In this document: piece after piece, positions 25,509-34,459 of the stretch
How positions within the stretch are numbered: position 1 is the first letter of the stretch
Layout: each line of letters begins with the position of its first letter
DNA from: Bradyrhizobium sp. 164
GTDB taxonomy: Bacteria > Pseudomonadota > Alphaproteobacteria > Rhizobiales > Xanthobacteraceae
Direction: 5' to 3'
Length of the DNA: 64,000 nucleotides
NCBI RefSeq assembly: GCF_023073715.1
Contig: NZ_JADPKA010000050.1
Location: forward strand, 304,623-368,622
Program-made: the position numbers and the translations under genes
Notes under the pieces: model-generated
What the model saw: only the letters and a program-made list of their open reading frames with translations
What the model was told of the DNA's origin: nothing
Database searches by the model: none

Positions 25509-25925
25509 GGTCTCTTTGTCCTTAATGAGGGGCCGGGCGTATGCCAGAAAGCGGAATGAAGTCGCCACATGCGATCTGCATAACAGAGAAGCTCTAATTT
25601 TTCGCTCGTGTGGGAAGGAGTTTTGGCCTCGCCGGTTCACGCCGCATTAAACAGGCTCGGGATGAGGAACGTCGTAACTCCGCCGCACCGTCTCCCTTCG
25701 GCACTGCTCTCTCTGACTCCAACTGGCGCACGAGAATCTGCCGCGCAGGCCGATTTCGGGATTGTTGAAACTCTCGGCACATTGAGCCATCGCCGGACCT
25801 GCCGGGGACGCGGGAGCGTGCGCGACGACGGGGCACGGGCCGCGGCGATTGACGTTGCCTGAGGACGGGCGGCTGGCTTCGGCGGCTCACAGCGGACTGG
25901 CGGCGATGCGCACCTTGATCTTGCG
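25509..25925. other. Region without a confident gene
   Basis: About 420 bases between two leftward genes. A 47-codon frame on the minus strand (25647-25790, beginning MAQCAESFNNPEIGLRGRFS) has Cys-rich character and could be a small peptide, but there is no clear ribosome site. Otherwise I see no conserved pattern. Confidence 0.35.
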
Positions 25926-26477
25926 CTATCCCCGCCGCCACGGCGTGACGGCGACATCATGTGCCGCGTCGAGCAGATACGGCGCGCTGGGCTTCATTCC
26001 GTGCGAGGCGAGCACCTCGTGCGGCGTCCGCTGGGGCACGCCGCCAAAACAGCCTTCGCCGCCGGGCAGTCGCACATGCGGCGCCTCGGACAGCCAGAAC
26101 GTGTCGTAGCGGTCCATGAACATGTCGAACACCATCGGGCCGCCGATGATCGCGACCGTGCCGGATGCGACGTTGGCGAAGGCGCAAGCTTCCGCGAAGC
26201 TGGCGTGACCCGGATTCCACAATGTCGCGTTCGGCATTTCAGGGTCGACGGTCAGCGCCCTGATCTTGCGGGTCAGGATCAGTCGCTTGCGCTTCGGCGA
26301 GTTCGGCTGCTGCTCGTGCGAGTTGCGGCCGTGCACGATCAGCGCGGCGCGATCGAGCGCCTGCTCGAAGAACAGCTTGTCGCCTTCGAACTTCAGACTG
26401 TCCGGCATCACATGCGCGGCGTCAGCGAGCATGCCGTCCGCCGAGACGATGACGTAGCCTTCGATGCGAAAAGACAA
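25926..26477 (-). CDS. Dihydrofolate reductase/RibD C-terminal-like protein
   Basis: A 183-residue protein with the dihydrofolate-reductase-like fold. Features are GYVIVSADGMLAD at the N-terminus, ALIVHGRNSHE, then a NADPH-loop-like VAIIGGPMVFDMFMDRYDTF. The proposed start is TTG at 26477, seven bases after the stop of the polysaccharide deacetylase gene, suggesting a two-gene unit. Such proteins reduce pteridine- or riboflavin-type intermediates, but the substrate here is unknown. No ATG lies near the expected N-terminus. Confidence 0.75.
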   Translation of the reverse strand: MSFRIEGYVIVSADGMLADAAHVMPDSLKFEGDKLFFEQALDRAALIVHGRNSHEQQPNSPKRKRLILTRKIRALTVDPEMPNATLWNPGHASFAEACAFANVASGTVAIIGGPMVFDMFMDRYDTFWLSEAPHVRLPGGEGCFGGVPQRTPHEVLASHGMKPSAPYLLDAAHDVAVTPWRRG

Positions 26478-26484
26478 TGGCCGT

Positions 26485-27504
26485 CTATTCGGAAACGGTC
26501 GTCACCACGGAATTGACCGGGCGCTGGCTCACCGTCGGCAGCTTGACGTCCTTGAGCAGCTCCTGGTCGTATTCGGGCAGCGTCGATGCCGGGAATTTGG
26601 CGCGCATCGCTACCACCTTGTAGCCGCCCGCCTTCAGGCGCTTGAGCAGCTCGGGCAGGGCCTCCGCCGTGTGCTTCTGGAAGTCGTGCATCAGGATGAT
26701 GCCCTTGCCCTTGGTGTCGAGCTTCTTCATCACGGTCTCGACCACCTTCTCAGGCTTGGAGGCTTTGAAGTCGAACGAATCGATGTCGCAGGAGAAAATT
26801 CCGATGTTGCGGTTGCCGAGATAGGTGACCATCTCCGGCGGATGCTGGAGCGCCGGGAAGCGGAAGAAAGGCGAAGGCGAGATGCCGCCGAGCGCCCATT
26901 TCACCGCGGATAGGCCCTTCTCGATCTCTTCCTTGCGCTGCGCTTCGTTGAGCTTCTTGTTGTTGAGGTTGGCATGCGACCAGGTGTGGCTGCCCACGGT
27001 ATGGCCGGCCGCATAGACCTGCTTCAGGATCTCCGGCTCGTAGGTCGCGTGCTTGCCGATGGAGAAGAAGATGCCGGTGGTGCACTCGTCGGCGAGTGCC
27101 TTCAGCACGGCGGGCGTGTTCTTGGGCCAGGGGCCGTCGTCGAAGGTCAGCACCACCTCGTGGTCGCGCAGGAAGTCGAGCTCCTTGAAATGCTCGAAGC
27201 CGAAGCCGGGGCCGCCGGTGGTGTCGATCTCGACGGTGCGGGCGACACCGAGCGCGCCCGGCGTGCTGCAGGCTGCACGCGCCGGCTGCGGCGCCTGTTT
27301 CGGTGGCGGCGGGTTAACGAAGCCCGCTGGCGCGGCAGCTACTGCGGGAGCGGGTGCCGGCGCAGCCGCCGGCGCGGAAGCTGCTGGTATCGCCGGTGCT
27401 CCTTGGGTGGTGGCCGCGGGTTTTGCGGCGGTCTGCGACCATGCCGCGCCGGTCATGCCCAGAGACATCGCGCTTGCCAAAATCAGTCCTGCCGCCACAC
27501 GCAT
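26485..27504 (-). CDS. Secreted polysaccharide deacetylase (NodB homology domain)
   Basis: A 339-residue exported hydrolase. Signal peptide about residues 1-23, a low-complexity Ala-Pro linker to about residue 75, then the catalytic NodB domain: D122-D123 in TFDDGPWP, H173 and H177 in HTVGSHTWSH, giving the Asp-His-His zinc site. RFPALQHPPEMV and the C-terminal GIILMHD follow. It probably deacetylates cell-wall or surface N-acetylated glycans outside the cytoplasm. ATG 27504 is preceded by GAGGA. The missing Ser/Arg variants of nodulation NodB and the linker argue against a Nod-factor role. Confidence 0.9.
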   Translation of the reverse strand: MRVAAGLILASAMSLGMTGAAWSQTAAKPAATTQGAPAIPAASAPAAAPAPAPAVAAAPAGFVNPPPPKQAPQPARAACSTPGALGVARTVEIDTTGGPGFGFEHFKELDFLRDHEVVLTFDDGPWPKNTPAVLKALADECTTGIFFSIGKHATYEPEILKQVYAAGHTVGSHTWSHANLNNKKLNEAQRKEEIEKGLSAVKWALGGISPSPFFRFPALQHPPEMVTYLGNRNIGIFSCDIDSFDFKASKPEKVVETVMKKLDTKGKGIILMHDFQKHTAEALPELLKRLKAGGYKVVAMRAKFPASTLPEYDQELLKDVKLPTVSQRPVNSVVTTVSE

Positions 27505-27666
27505 GGTGTTGTCCTCGAGATTGATCCCGTTGTTCCGCCGCGGCTTTTTCTGCGGCAAACCGTCCTGCCCCAAACCATCCTAGCCTAGAGGGTGGGCCCT
27601 CGCCATTGCAACGGCTGTTTGATGCCCCGCCACAATTGTGCCCAACCGGATGGGGCGCAACTCGCG

Positions 27667-28233
27667 TCAACTGTCGGCCAGCGCCTTGGCAATGGCCGTT
27701 TTGACCCGCGTATCGGTCGGCGCGACGGCGGACGCAAAGACCTCGGCGATATAGCCGTCACGGCCGATCAGATATTTGTGGAAGTTCCACTTCGGAACCT
27801 CTCGCGGCCGTGCGTCGGCGGCCCATTTGTAGAAGGGGTGCGCTTTCGATCCGATCACAACGGACTTGGCTGTGATCGGGAAGGAAACGCCGTATTGGTG
27901 GTGCGCCGTCTCGGAGATTTCGCTGGCGCCGCCGGGCTCCTGGCCACCGAAATCGTTGGAAGGCACGCCGATCACGGTGAGCCCGCGCTCGCGAAACTCG
28001 TCCCAGAGCTCCTGGAGGCCTGCATATTGCGGGGTGTAGCCGCAGAGCGAAGCGGTGTTCACCACCAGCAGCGGCTTGCCGGTGTACGCGGCAAGGCGGA
28101 TGTCCTCGCCGGACAACGCGGGGAAGGAGAAGGCATAGGCCGAGATCCGGCTCATGCCGCCGTCGGCAAACGCGCGCTTCATTGGCACGAGTGCGCCTGC
28201 AAGCGCGGCGAGCATGGTCCTGCGGTTCATCAT
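27667..28233 (-). CDS. Glutathione peroxidase-family thiol peroxidase, exported
   Basis: A 188-residue Cys-type peroxidase. MNRRTMLAALAGALVP at the N-terminus suggests a signal or Tat-like export segment. The peroxidatic Cys is C64 in VNTASLCGYTPQYAGL, Gln follows in SNDFGGQEPG, and Trp in KWNFHKYLI completes the catalytic triad. It uses Cys where mammalian enzymes have Sec. It reduces hydroperoxides, probably with thioredoxin or glutathione; here the location is likely periplasmic. An ATG one codon later is an alternative start. Confidence 0.9.
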   Translation of the reverse strand: MMNRRTMLAALAGALVPMKRAFADGGMSRISAYAFSFPALSGEDIRLAAYTGKPLLVVNTASLCGYTPQYAGLQELWDEFRERGLTVIGVPSNDFGGQEPGGASEISETAHHQYGVSFPITAKSVVIGSKAHPFYKWAADARPREVPKWNFHKYLIGRDGYIAEVFASAVAPTDTRVKTAIAKALADS

Positions 28234-28336
28234 GACGCCGTCCCCGAAATGATCCGGGGTGCATGTTACTTCGCCGCTGCAACCTCACTCGTCAACACCG
28301 CGTTATCGGTCGCGGCGAGGCGCTAGACGTTTGGCG

Positions 28337-28384
28337 CGTTTGCTTTGCGCGAAGCGGTATCCACTTCGCTCAAAACGCTCTCTA
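28337..28384. repeat. Dispersed palindrome, family C-related
   Basis: Outer arms GCGTTT and AAACGC enclose an inner near-palindrome GAAGCGG...CCACTTC. It resembles the 24.65 kb copy in its GCGAAGCGG core. It lies between two leftward genes. Confidence 0.55.
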
Positions 28385-28393
28385 GTGAAGGCG

Positions 28394-30007
28394 CTAGTAA
28401 AGGCGGACGATGAAGTCCGTGCCTTCGCCGGTCTCCCCCTGGTTGATGCCCTGGTCGGACACGATGATCGAGCCACCTGATGTCAGCATCTCGTTGATCT
28501 TCGCCATGGTGTCGGCCGGAATTGAGATGCGGTCGAGGGCTTCAGTCGGGCTGTCCGGTGTGACGACCGGCTTTGCGGCAACGGGAACCACGGCAGCGCC
28601 ACGCTGGCGGCGTGACACGCGTCCGTCGTCATCGCGCGCAGCGGCGCGGACCGAGATCGGCAGCGACACCACCGACCAACGCAGCGCGTTGGAATCGGTC
28701 TTATCGACTTCGGCTGTGAAGACGTGTGTACCGAGGGGCCGGTCGCTCGGGGCGATCGCGACGGGCACCTCGAACAACGGCGCAAAGTTCTGTCGCACGT
28801 AGAGCTTGGAATCCTTGCGGCTGATGAAGACGGCGATCTGGCCGGCCCGCCGCGGCGCGTCCGGCTTCGCCGCAGGTGCCGGATCGGCAACGCGGGTCTC
28901 GTCCTTCTCCACGTCGGCCGAGGTGGCGAGTGCCGGAGCATCAGGCTTCTTCCGGGAATCGGCAGCTTCGGTCTTGGCAGCGCTCTTGTCGTCGGTCACT
29001 GTCGAAGCCTTGGGCGCTTCCGCGGCCTCAATCGGCTTCGCGTCCATGTTCGCGGGCTTGGCGGTTTTTTCGGACTGCGGCTTGGCCGCGTCAGATGCCT
29101 CGGCGATCTCGGTCGTGATCTTGTCGGCGAGCGCAGCCGCTTCCTCGCGGGCGGGCGCATTGCCGGTGGTCACATCCGACATCACGGTGTGGCCGACGGA
29201 GGCGCGCAGCTCGAGCACGCTGTCTGCGCTCGCGGTCTTCGTCTCGGCCGGCCTGGCTTCGTTGACTTTGGTTTGCGCCCCGCCCTTATCGGCATTGTCG
29301 CTGGTGTTGATCTGCGGCGCGAGGCTGGCGGCGGGCTGCGGCGCTACGCGCACCGAGGCGAGCAGCGGATGCGAAAAGCTTTGCGGCGACATCTGGCCGG
29401 GCGCGACGATCACGCGCGCGCCCATCCTGGTCCAGTTCCACATCTTCACCGCGAACGCCATCGGCATGCGGATGCAGCCATGCGAGGCCGGATAGCCCGG
29501 CAGCACGCCGGCATGCATGGCGACGCCAGACCAGGTGATCCGCTGCATGTACGGCATCGGGGCGCCGCTGTAGATGTTGGAATGGTGGAATTTGTGCTTC
29601 TGGATGACGCTGAACACACCCATCGGCGTCGAATGGCCCTTCATGCCTGTCGACACCGGGGATTCCGCGAACACGCCCTTGCTGTCGTAGACCGTCACCT
29701 TCTGCCGGTCGATCGAGACGACGATGACGAGCGGTCCTTGTGGCTTGGTGCCGGCTTCTTTCTCGGCGACGATCTCCTTCTTGCCCGCCGTGCCGCGCTT
29801 CGGCGGCTTCTGGCGCGGTATTTCGGGAGGCCGATCCTGCCGGGCGTAATAGGACCCGTCGGAATAATCCGTCCAATAATAAAACGCTGCGTCAGCCTGG
29901 CTTGCCGTCCCGATCGCACCCGCCGCCGTCAAAATGGCGATTTGCCAAATTCGCGTTGGCTTGGCAGCAAAACCGGACCCGTTCACGCTGTTCATCCTCG
30001 AATCCAT
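28394..30007 (-). CDS. L,D-transpeptidase (YkuD domain) with long Ala/Lys-rich linker
   Basis: A 537-residue exported enzyme acting on peptidoglycan, forming 3-3 crosslinks or anchoring. An N-terminal signal segment spans residues 15-40 (IWQIAILTAAGAIGTASQAD). The YkuD domain lies at about 93-197, with H165 and the catalytic C178 in the HAGVLPGYPASHGCIRMP motif. A disordered Ala/Lys/Asp-rich linker of some 200 residues follows, then a second partial YkuD-like region near 385-450 (IAVFISRKDSKLYVRQNFAP) that lacks a Cys. It may tether the protein across the wall. TTG or ATG alternatives near 29995 exist. Confidence 0.88.
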   Translation of the reverse strand: MDSRMNSVNGSGFAAKPTRIWQIAILTAAGAIGTASQADAAFYYWTDYSDGSYYARQDRPPEIPRQKPPKRGTAGKKEIVAEKEAGTKPQGPLVIVVSIDRQKVTVYDSKGVFAESPVSTGMKGHSTPMGVFSVIQKHKFHHSNIYSGAPMPYMQRITWSGVAMHAGVLPGYPASHGCIRMPMAFAVKMWNWTRMGARVIVAPGQMSPQSFSHPLLASVRVAPQPAASLAPQINTSDNADKGGAQTKVNEARPAETKTASADSVLELRASVGHTVMSDVTTGNAPAREEAAALADKITTEIAEASDAAKPQSEKTAKPANMDAKPIEAAEAPKASTVTDDKSAAKTEAADSRKKPDAPALATSADVEKDETRVADPAPAAKPDAPRRAGQIAVFISRKDSKLYVRQNFAPLFEVPVAIAPSDRPLGTHVFTAEVDKTDSNALRWSVVSLPISVRAAARDDDGRVSRRQRGAAVVPVAAKPVVTPDSPTEALDRISIPADTMAKINEMLTSGGSIIVSDQGINQGETGEGTDFIVRLY

Positions 30008-30203
30008 AATCCAAATCAGACGTTAGTCTCGCAAAGGGGATACGCGTTCACCCTCAAGGTGGTTCTGCCGTCAGTTACTTTTGTTCAACGCGTAGCAAAA
30101 AAGCCTCACAGAGCGGTAAACGGCGGCCGTGCCGACTGGCCGCTCGTCTTCCTGACCGGCCGCCTGATGCCTACATTGCGGGGACTTGTTACCGGAGAAC
30201 TTC

Positions 30204-30752
30204 ATGTCATCTCGTTTCCACGGTCTTTTCGGCATCCGTTTGAAGGGCCTCGCTTTATTCCTCCTGGCTCTGACGATTTGGGCGGCGCCCGCCCTTGCTG
30301 CCGACGAGCCCGATCTGATCTTCCGCCGCTCGACTGTATTCAAATGGATGAGCCCGAACGACAAGCTCGCGACTTACGGCCTCGACGACCCCGAGGTCGA
30401 GGGCGTCGCCTGTCACTTCACGGTGCCGGAGAAGGGCGGCTTCAAGGGCTGGCTCGGCCTTGCCGAGGAGGTCTCGGACATCTCGCTGGCCTGTCGCCAG
30501 GTCGGCCCGATCAAGTTCAAGAACAAGATGGAGCAAGGTGACGACATGTTCCGCCAGCGCCGCTCACTGTTCTTCAAGAAGATGCAGATCGTGCGCGGCT
30601 GTGACGCCAAGCGCAACGTGCTGGTCTACATGGTCTATTCGGACAAGCTGATCGAGGGCTCACCAAAGAACTCGACGTCGACCGTGCCGATCATGCCGTG
30701 GGGACCAGCGGACGCAAGCGTCCAGAAGTGCGGTGAGTTCTTCACTCACTGA
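30204..30752 (+). CDS. creA: CreA family periplasmic protein
   Basis: A 182-residue exported protein: signal peptide about 1-33 (ALFLLALTIWAAPALAADEP), then the CreA domain with DPEVEGVACHFTVPEKGGFKG-like and SLACRQVGPI segments and a conserved QIVRGCDAKRNVLVYMVYS. Function of CreA remains undefined in the literature known to me. ATG 30204 is preferred to an upstream in-frame start because it begins the signal peptide. It is divergent from the L,D-transpeptidase gene across about 200 bases. Confidence 0.88.
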   Translation: MSSRFHGLFGIRLKGLALFLLALTIWAAPALAADEPDLIFRRSTVFKWMSPNDKLATYGLDDPEVEGVACHFTVPEKGGFKGWLGLAEEVSDISLACRQVGPIKFKNKMEQGDDMFRQRRSLFFKKMQIVRGCDAKRNVLVYMVYSDKLIEGSPKNSTSTVPIMPWGPADASVQKCGEFFTH

Positions 30753-31255
30753 CGACTGCGAGGTCCTGCAAGATGCGAGCCAGTCAGCGGCGCGAATGTC
30801 TGCGGCGCGGCTTCAAGGTCGCGCTTGGCTTGCAGCGCCATTTCGCCAGCTGACGTCGCGCTGTTGCGAACGGGTCGTTGTCTCCGCGGCCCATCCGCTG
30901 GTCCGTCTCGCGCGTCGAGCGCGATCTGCCGCCATCATGATGGCGTCCCTCACGTGAACGCGCCCGGTGATCCCGGAGTCGCGATTTCGATGGAGGTCGC
31001 AGCTGAAGCGTCCCCGACCGCGTGGAGGCGCGTTCCGAGCTCGAGCGGGAATTTGTCAGGCTACTTTGGGCCGTGGCGCGCCCCCCTGAAAAGATTGGCA
31101 TTTTCCGGCGAATGTTTCGTCGTGCCGGACACGACGAAACAATTCTCACGAAAGATGAAACCATTTTCCGCTTTTGGCGCATCACGCACGAAACCACCCA
31201 TGGTTATCAGCTTCACAACGACGGCACCGCCGGCCACCGATTCGGAGACAAGACC
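30753..31255. other. Intergenic region with a perfect inverted repeat
   Basis: About 500 bases without a convincing gene. At 31113-31141 TGTTTCGTCGTG and CACGACGAAACA form a 12-bp perfect inverted repeat around CCGGA. It lies 115 bases before the next start and lacks a T-run, so an operator is as likely as a terminator. Confidence 0.5.
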
Positions 31256-31420
31256 ATGCGCGCGCTCAGCTTCATCCTTGCCTTCGGCTTCGTGCTTGCC
31301 GGTTCCTCGTTCGCGGGCTCGCCCGATGGCAGTCTTCCCGGTGTCGGCACCTTCCAGTACACCGGTTCGCCACTGACGATCACGGCACCGCAGCCGATCG
31401 TGGTCGCCACGCGCTTCTGA
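31256..31420 (+). CDS. Small secreted protein, 54 residues
   Basis: A signal peptide (MRALSFILAFGFVLAGSSFA) is followed by a short Gly/Thr/Pro-rich mature part ending in PQPIVVATRF. GGAG lies about nine bases before the ATG. Two further exported small proteins follow, so the region may be a cluster of envelope proteins. Function is unknown. The frame is also open upstream, but without coding character. Confidence 0.6.
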   Translation: MRALSFILAFGFVLAGSSFAGSPDGSLPGVGTFQYTGSPLTITAPQPIVVATRF

Positions 31421-31455
31421 TCGCCAACAAGAAAAATTGCCGGCAAAAGGCCATC

Positions 31456-31818
31456 ATGATTGCTCGTTTCTGCGCCGCAGCGTTCATGTCCGTTCTGACG
31501 CTCAGCGCCGCTGCGGCGCAGGTGCGTGCTCCCTCCAGGCTGCCGGATTCCCGTGCCGAATTCGTGCGTCAGTGTGCGCCGCGCATGCTCGGGCGCTGGG
31601 AGCACCCGGAGGAGGTCTGCGGTTGCCTGCACGACCATGCCGCTGCCGTTGTCGAGGACCGCGACTTGCGTGAGGCGCTGCTGCGCGGCATCAGCGAGAC
31701 CGGCGTGCCGACGATCGAGACCGACTGGGTGCCGACGTCCAAGCAAGGCGAAATCGGCCCGACCTTCACCAAAATCGCCAAGCCGACCTTGCAGTGCATG
31801 TTCGATCCGGCGAAGTGA
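31456..31818 (+). CDS. Secreted hypothetical protein with conserved Cys residues
   Basis: A 120-residue exported protein. The signal peptide runs to AAAAQ, about residue 21. The mature part has FVRQCAPRM, EEVCGCLHDHAA and TLQCMFDP, giving four Cys that could form disulfides. DUF-type small exported proteins of this kind are common in Bradyrhizobium, but I cannot name the family. It starts 36 bases after the preceding small secreted protein gene, so they may be co-transcribed. Confidence 0.65.
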   Translation: MIARFCAAAFMSVLTLSAAAAQVRAPSRLPDSRAEFVRQCAPRMLGRWEHPEEVCGCLHDHAAAVVEDRDLREALLRGISETGVPTIETDWVPTSKQGEIGPTFTKIAKPTLQCMFDPAK

Positions 31819-31826
31819 CGTTCAGA

Positions 31827-32072
31827 TTATTTGGTTTTCGGACCGTATCGTGGCACGCAGGTGCTGGTCCGTGAAACGCCTTTGTCGGTCATCCGCGCGC
31901 CGCGCACTTCCTTGACCTGTCCGGCGGGGCAAGTTCCGTCATCCACTTGCACGCGCTGGCCGAGCTTGAGATCCACGATGTCCTGTTCGCGGCCGACCAT
32001 TGTTGCGCGCGCCGTGGAGGCGAGCGCGAGGGACATCAGGAGCGAAAGGCAGGTCGCGCGGTGTAGCAGCAT
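31827..32072 (-). CDS. Small secreted protein, DUF6719-like
   Basis: An 81-residue exported protein with a signal peptide (MLLHRATCLSLLMSLALAST) and a compact domain GTCPAGQVKEVRGARMTDKG, then TSTCVPRYGPKT, with two conserved Cys. The CPxGxxKEVxG pattern recalls DUF6719; this naming is tentative. It is convergent with the preceding rightward gene, 8 bases apart. Confidence 0.6.
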   Translation of the reverse strand: MLLHRATCLSLLMSLALASTARATMVGREQDIVDLKLGQRVQVDDGTCPAGQVKEVRGARMTDKGVSRTSTCVPRYGPKTK

Positions 32073-32139
32073 GATTTGAAGTCCGGCGTCGATGCCGCAA
32101 TCTAGGGAGCCGGAGGCGATTCTGATAGGTGAAGCTTCG

Positions 32140-33606
32140 TTACGCCTGCCGGGCTGAGCTCCTCGCGCACAAGATAGCGCGCGACTCGCGCGCCAGCCGT
32201 TCGGCAGAGGCCATCAGTTGCGGAACCGTATGCCCTGAAAATCCAAGCACGAAACCGGGCAGGGGACGCGCGAGTGAATAGGTGTCGGCCAGGAGCCAAC
32301 CTTCCGCGCCGGCCGCCCGCTTGGCCTCGGCCGCGCGCGACGGATCGACCGGGGGATTGAACCGTGCGACAAGATGCAACCCTTGCGACGGCACCGGCAC
32401 GGATAGCGCCCCGTCCGATTTCGCTTCCAATGTCTCCGCCAGCGCATCACGCGCCTCGCGATAGAGCTTGCGCACCCGCTTCAGGTTCGCGGCGAAGGCG
32501 CCGGAATTGAGCATGTCGGCCACCGCGCCTTCCATCAGCGTGCCGGGAAAGCGGTCGAGCGCAGCCCGTGCAGCCGTCACGTCCGCGATCAGGCGCTCGG
32601 GCAGCGCGCAATAGCCGATGCGCAGGCCCGGAAACAAGGTCTTGGCGAAGGTGCCCAGGTAGATCACGCGCTGGAGGTGATCGATGCCGGCGAGCGACAT
32701 CAGCGGCGCGCCGTCATAGCGGAACTCGCTGTCGTAATCGTCCTCCAACACGAAGGCACCGGCCTGCTTTGCCCAGTCCAGCAGTTCGAGCCGCCGTGGC
32801 ATCGACATCTGGACGCCCAGCGGAAACTGGTGCGACGGCGTGACATAGGCCGCGCGCGCAGACGGTGCCGCCGAACGACCTTTGGCCACGTGCAGCCCGT
32901 ACGCGTCGACCGGAATGGGTACGGTGCGATATCCGCAATGTCCGATCGTCTGGCGCGCGATCGGATAGCCGGGGTCCTCGCACCAGACCTGGTCGCCCGG
33001 CTTGAGGATCGCGCTCAGCACGATGCGCAGCGCATGCAGCGTGCCGGACGTGAGCATGATCTGATCGGGGTCGCAGCGCAGCCCTCGCGCCGAGAGCAGG
33101 TGATCGGCGATTGCCGCACGCAGCTCGCGACTGCCGCGGGGATCGCCATAATGCAGATGCTCGGATCCGAATGCGCGCATGCGACGGCCCACGAAGGCGC
33201 GGAAGCGCTGCACGGCGCGCTCGTCGATATGGGTGCAGCCGAGCGCGAACGCGCCATGCTGCGGCGCTTCGACAACCGCCTTGGGTTTGTTCGCCTCGGC
33301 TGCTCGTGCAGGGATGCGCGCGGCGACGAAGGTGCCGGAGCCGACGGCTGCCTCGGCAAAACCGTCGGCGATCAGCCGCTCATAGGCAGTGACGACGGCG
33401 TTGCGGCGGAAGCCGGTCTGCTGCGCCAGTGTCCGTGAGGGCGGCAATGGCTCGCCGGGCCTGACGAGACCGGAGACGATCATCTCGCACAGCGCCTGGT
33501 AGAGCCGGTGCGCCGCGGAGGCGCCGGCCGTGACGTGCGGACCGGTGAGGTCGAGCGGCAACTCGGCCTTGGCCGGCGAGGGAGAATTGGTCGGAATTTT
33601 TCGCAT
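32140..33606 (-). CDS. MocR/PdxR-type GntR regulator with aminotransferase domain
   Basis: A 488-residue transcription factor. A GntR winged helix (RLYQALCEMIVSGLVRPGEP, LPPSRTLAQQTGFRRNAVV) is linked to a fold type I PLP domain: LTSGTLHALRI, DEPGYP-like CEDPGYPIARQTI, YVTPSHQFPLG and the Schiff-base Lys in YLGTFAKTLFPGLRIGY. Such proteins sense PLP or amino-acid derivatives. It is divergent from a pyridoxamine-phosphate-oxidase-like gene, which suggests that vitamin B6 or a PLP adduct is the signal. The start at 33606 matches the N-terminal length of the family. Confidence 0.92.
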   Translation of the reverse strand: MRKIPTNSPSPAKAELPLDLTGPHVTAGASAAHRLYQALCEMIVSGLVRPGEPLPPSRTLAQQTGFRRNAVVTAYERLIADGFAEAAVGSGTFVAARIPARAAEANKPKAVVEAPQHGAFALGCTHIDERAVQRFRAFVGRRMRAFGSEHLHYGDPRGSRELRAAIADHLLSARGLRCDPDQIMLTSGTLHALRIVLSAILKPGDQVWCEDPGYPIARQTIGHCGYRTVPIPVDAYGLHVAKGRSAAPSARAAYVTPSHQFPLGVQMSMPRRLELLDWAKQAGAFVLEDDYDSEFRYDGAPLMSLAGIDHLQRVIYLGTFAKTLFPGLRIGYCALPERLIADVTAARAALDRFPGTLMEGAVADMLNSGAFAANLKRVRKLYREARDALAETLEAKSDGALSVPVPSQGLHLVARFNPPVDPSRAAEAKRAAGAEGWLLADTYSLARPLPGFVLGFSGHTVPQLMASAERLARESRAILCARSSARQA

Positions 33607-33679
33607 GGAATTGGCACTATCGCAGACCAAATCCACGGCTACAACTCTTCCGAATTGTTCCAATCTCGGAGGTGCGGCC
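33607..33679. promoter_or_regulatory. Divergent promoter region for the MocR gene and its neighbour
   Basis: A 73-base AT-richer divergent spacer (ending in the ribosome site GGAGG at 33668). It contains two GAATTG-type elements and TTCCAAT, which could be MocR operator direct repeats. No footprint can be assigned from sequence alone. Confidence 0.4.
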
Positions 33680-34405
33680 GTGAGCCGGGTTGAAAACTCA
33701 GACTCCTATCCGACGTCAGCGCGCAACCAGGTGAAGCGCCGTCACGACCGCGGCTTCTACGATCACGCGACCGTTCACCGCATCCTGGACTCCTCGATGC
33801 TATGCCACGTGTCCTATGTGATCGACGGTCAGCCCTATTGCACGCCGACCTTCTTCTGGCGCGAAGGAACGAAGCTGTACTGGCATGGGAGCAGCGCCAG
33901 CCGCATGCTGCGCAACCAGACCAGGGGCGAGCGCGTCTGCCTGACGGTCGCTCATCTCGACAGTCTCGTGCTGGCGCGCTGCGGCTTCAATCACTCCGCC
34001 GATTACCGGGCGGTGATGGCGTTCGGCACCGCCTACCTCGTCACCGACCACGAGGAGAAAGAGCGCGCGGTGATCGCGATGGTCGACCGCTTCTTCCCGG
34101 GCCGCACCGCGGGCCTGCGTCAGAGCACCGCGCAGGAGACCAAGGCGACCTCCTTCATCGCGATGGAGATCGAGGAGGCCTCGGCCAAGATCCGTGCCAA
34201 GGGCGTGGCCGATGACGATGAGGACTACGAACTCCCGATCTATGCCGAGCGCATCCCGGTGCGCACGGTGCTCGGCGCGCCCGAGCCGTGTCCGCGTCTG
34301 CTCGATGGCGTCACCCGGCCTGCGACATTGAATGGCTACTTCGAAGGCCGGCTGCTCGAAGATGCATTGCGGGATGCTTATTTTGTAGAGTACCCGAACG
34401 GCTGA
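33680..34405 (+). CDS. Pyridoxamine 5'-phosphate oxidase-like FMN-binding protein
   Basis: A 241-residue split-barrel flavoprotein. The N-terminal helix KRRHDRGFYDHATVHRILD and the strand CHVSYVIDGQPYCTPTFFW match the Nim/PPOX class; the late segment LPIYAERIPV completes the barrel. GTG 33680 is the start: GGAGG lies 7 bases upstream, and upstream in-frame sequence extends over the divergent gene. Divergence from a MocR-type regulator suggests control by PLP metabolism, but the substrate is not determinable. It could be a heme- or nitroreductase-like member. Confidence 0.82.
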   Translation: MSRVENSDSYPTSARNQVKRRHDRGFYDHATVHRILDSSMLCHVSYVIDGQPYCTPTFFWREGTKLYWHGSSASRMLRNQTRGERVCLTVAHLDSLVLARCGFNHSADYRAVMAFGTAYLVTDHEEKERAVIAMVDRFFPGRTAGLRQSTAQETKATSFIAMEIEEASAKIRAKGVADDDEDYELPIYAERIPVRTVLGAPEPCPRLLDGVTRPATLNGYFEGRLLEDALRDAYFVEYPNG

Positions 34406-34459
34406 AATCGGCTAGCTTGCGCTCCATCGATGATCTGAACGCCCGATTGGAGTTGCCTG

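Noticed and set aside
25647..25790. Minus-strand 47-codon frame MAQCAESFNN...
   Set aside because: Cys-containing and conceivable as a small peptide, but no ribosome site, no signal sequence and no neighbour that explains it; left as a note only.
28724..30541. Plus-strand open frame of 605 codons over the L,D-transpeptidase gene and creA
   Set aside because: Composition rich in Arg, Gly and Leu with no motif; the YkuD catalytic motif is on the minus strand and CreA in a different frame.
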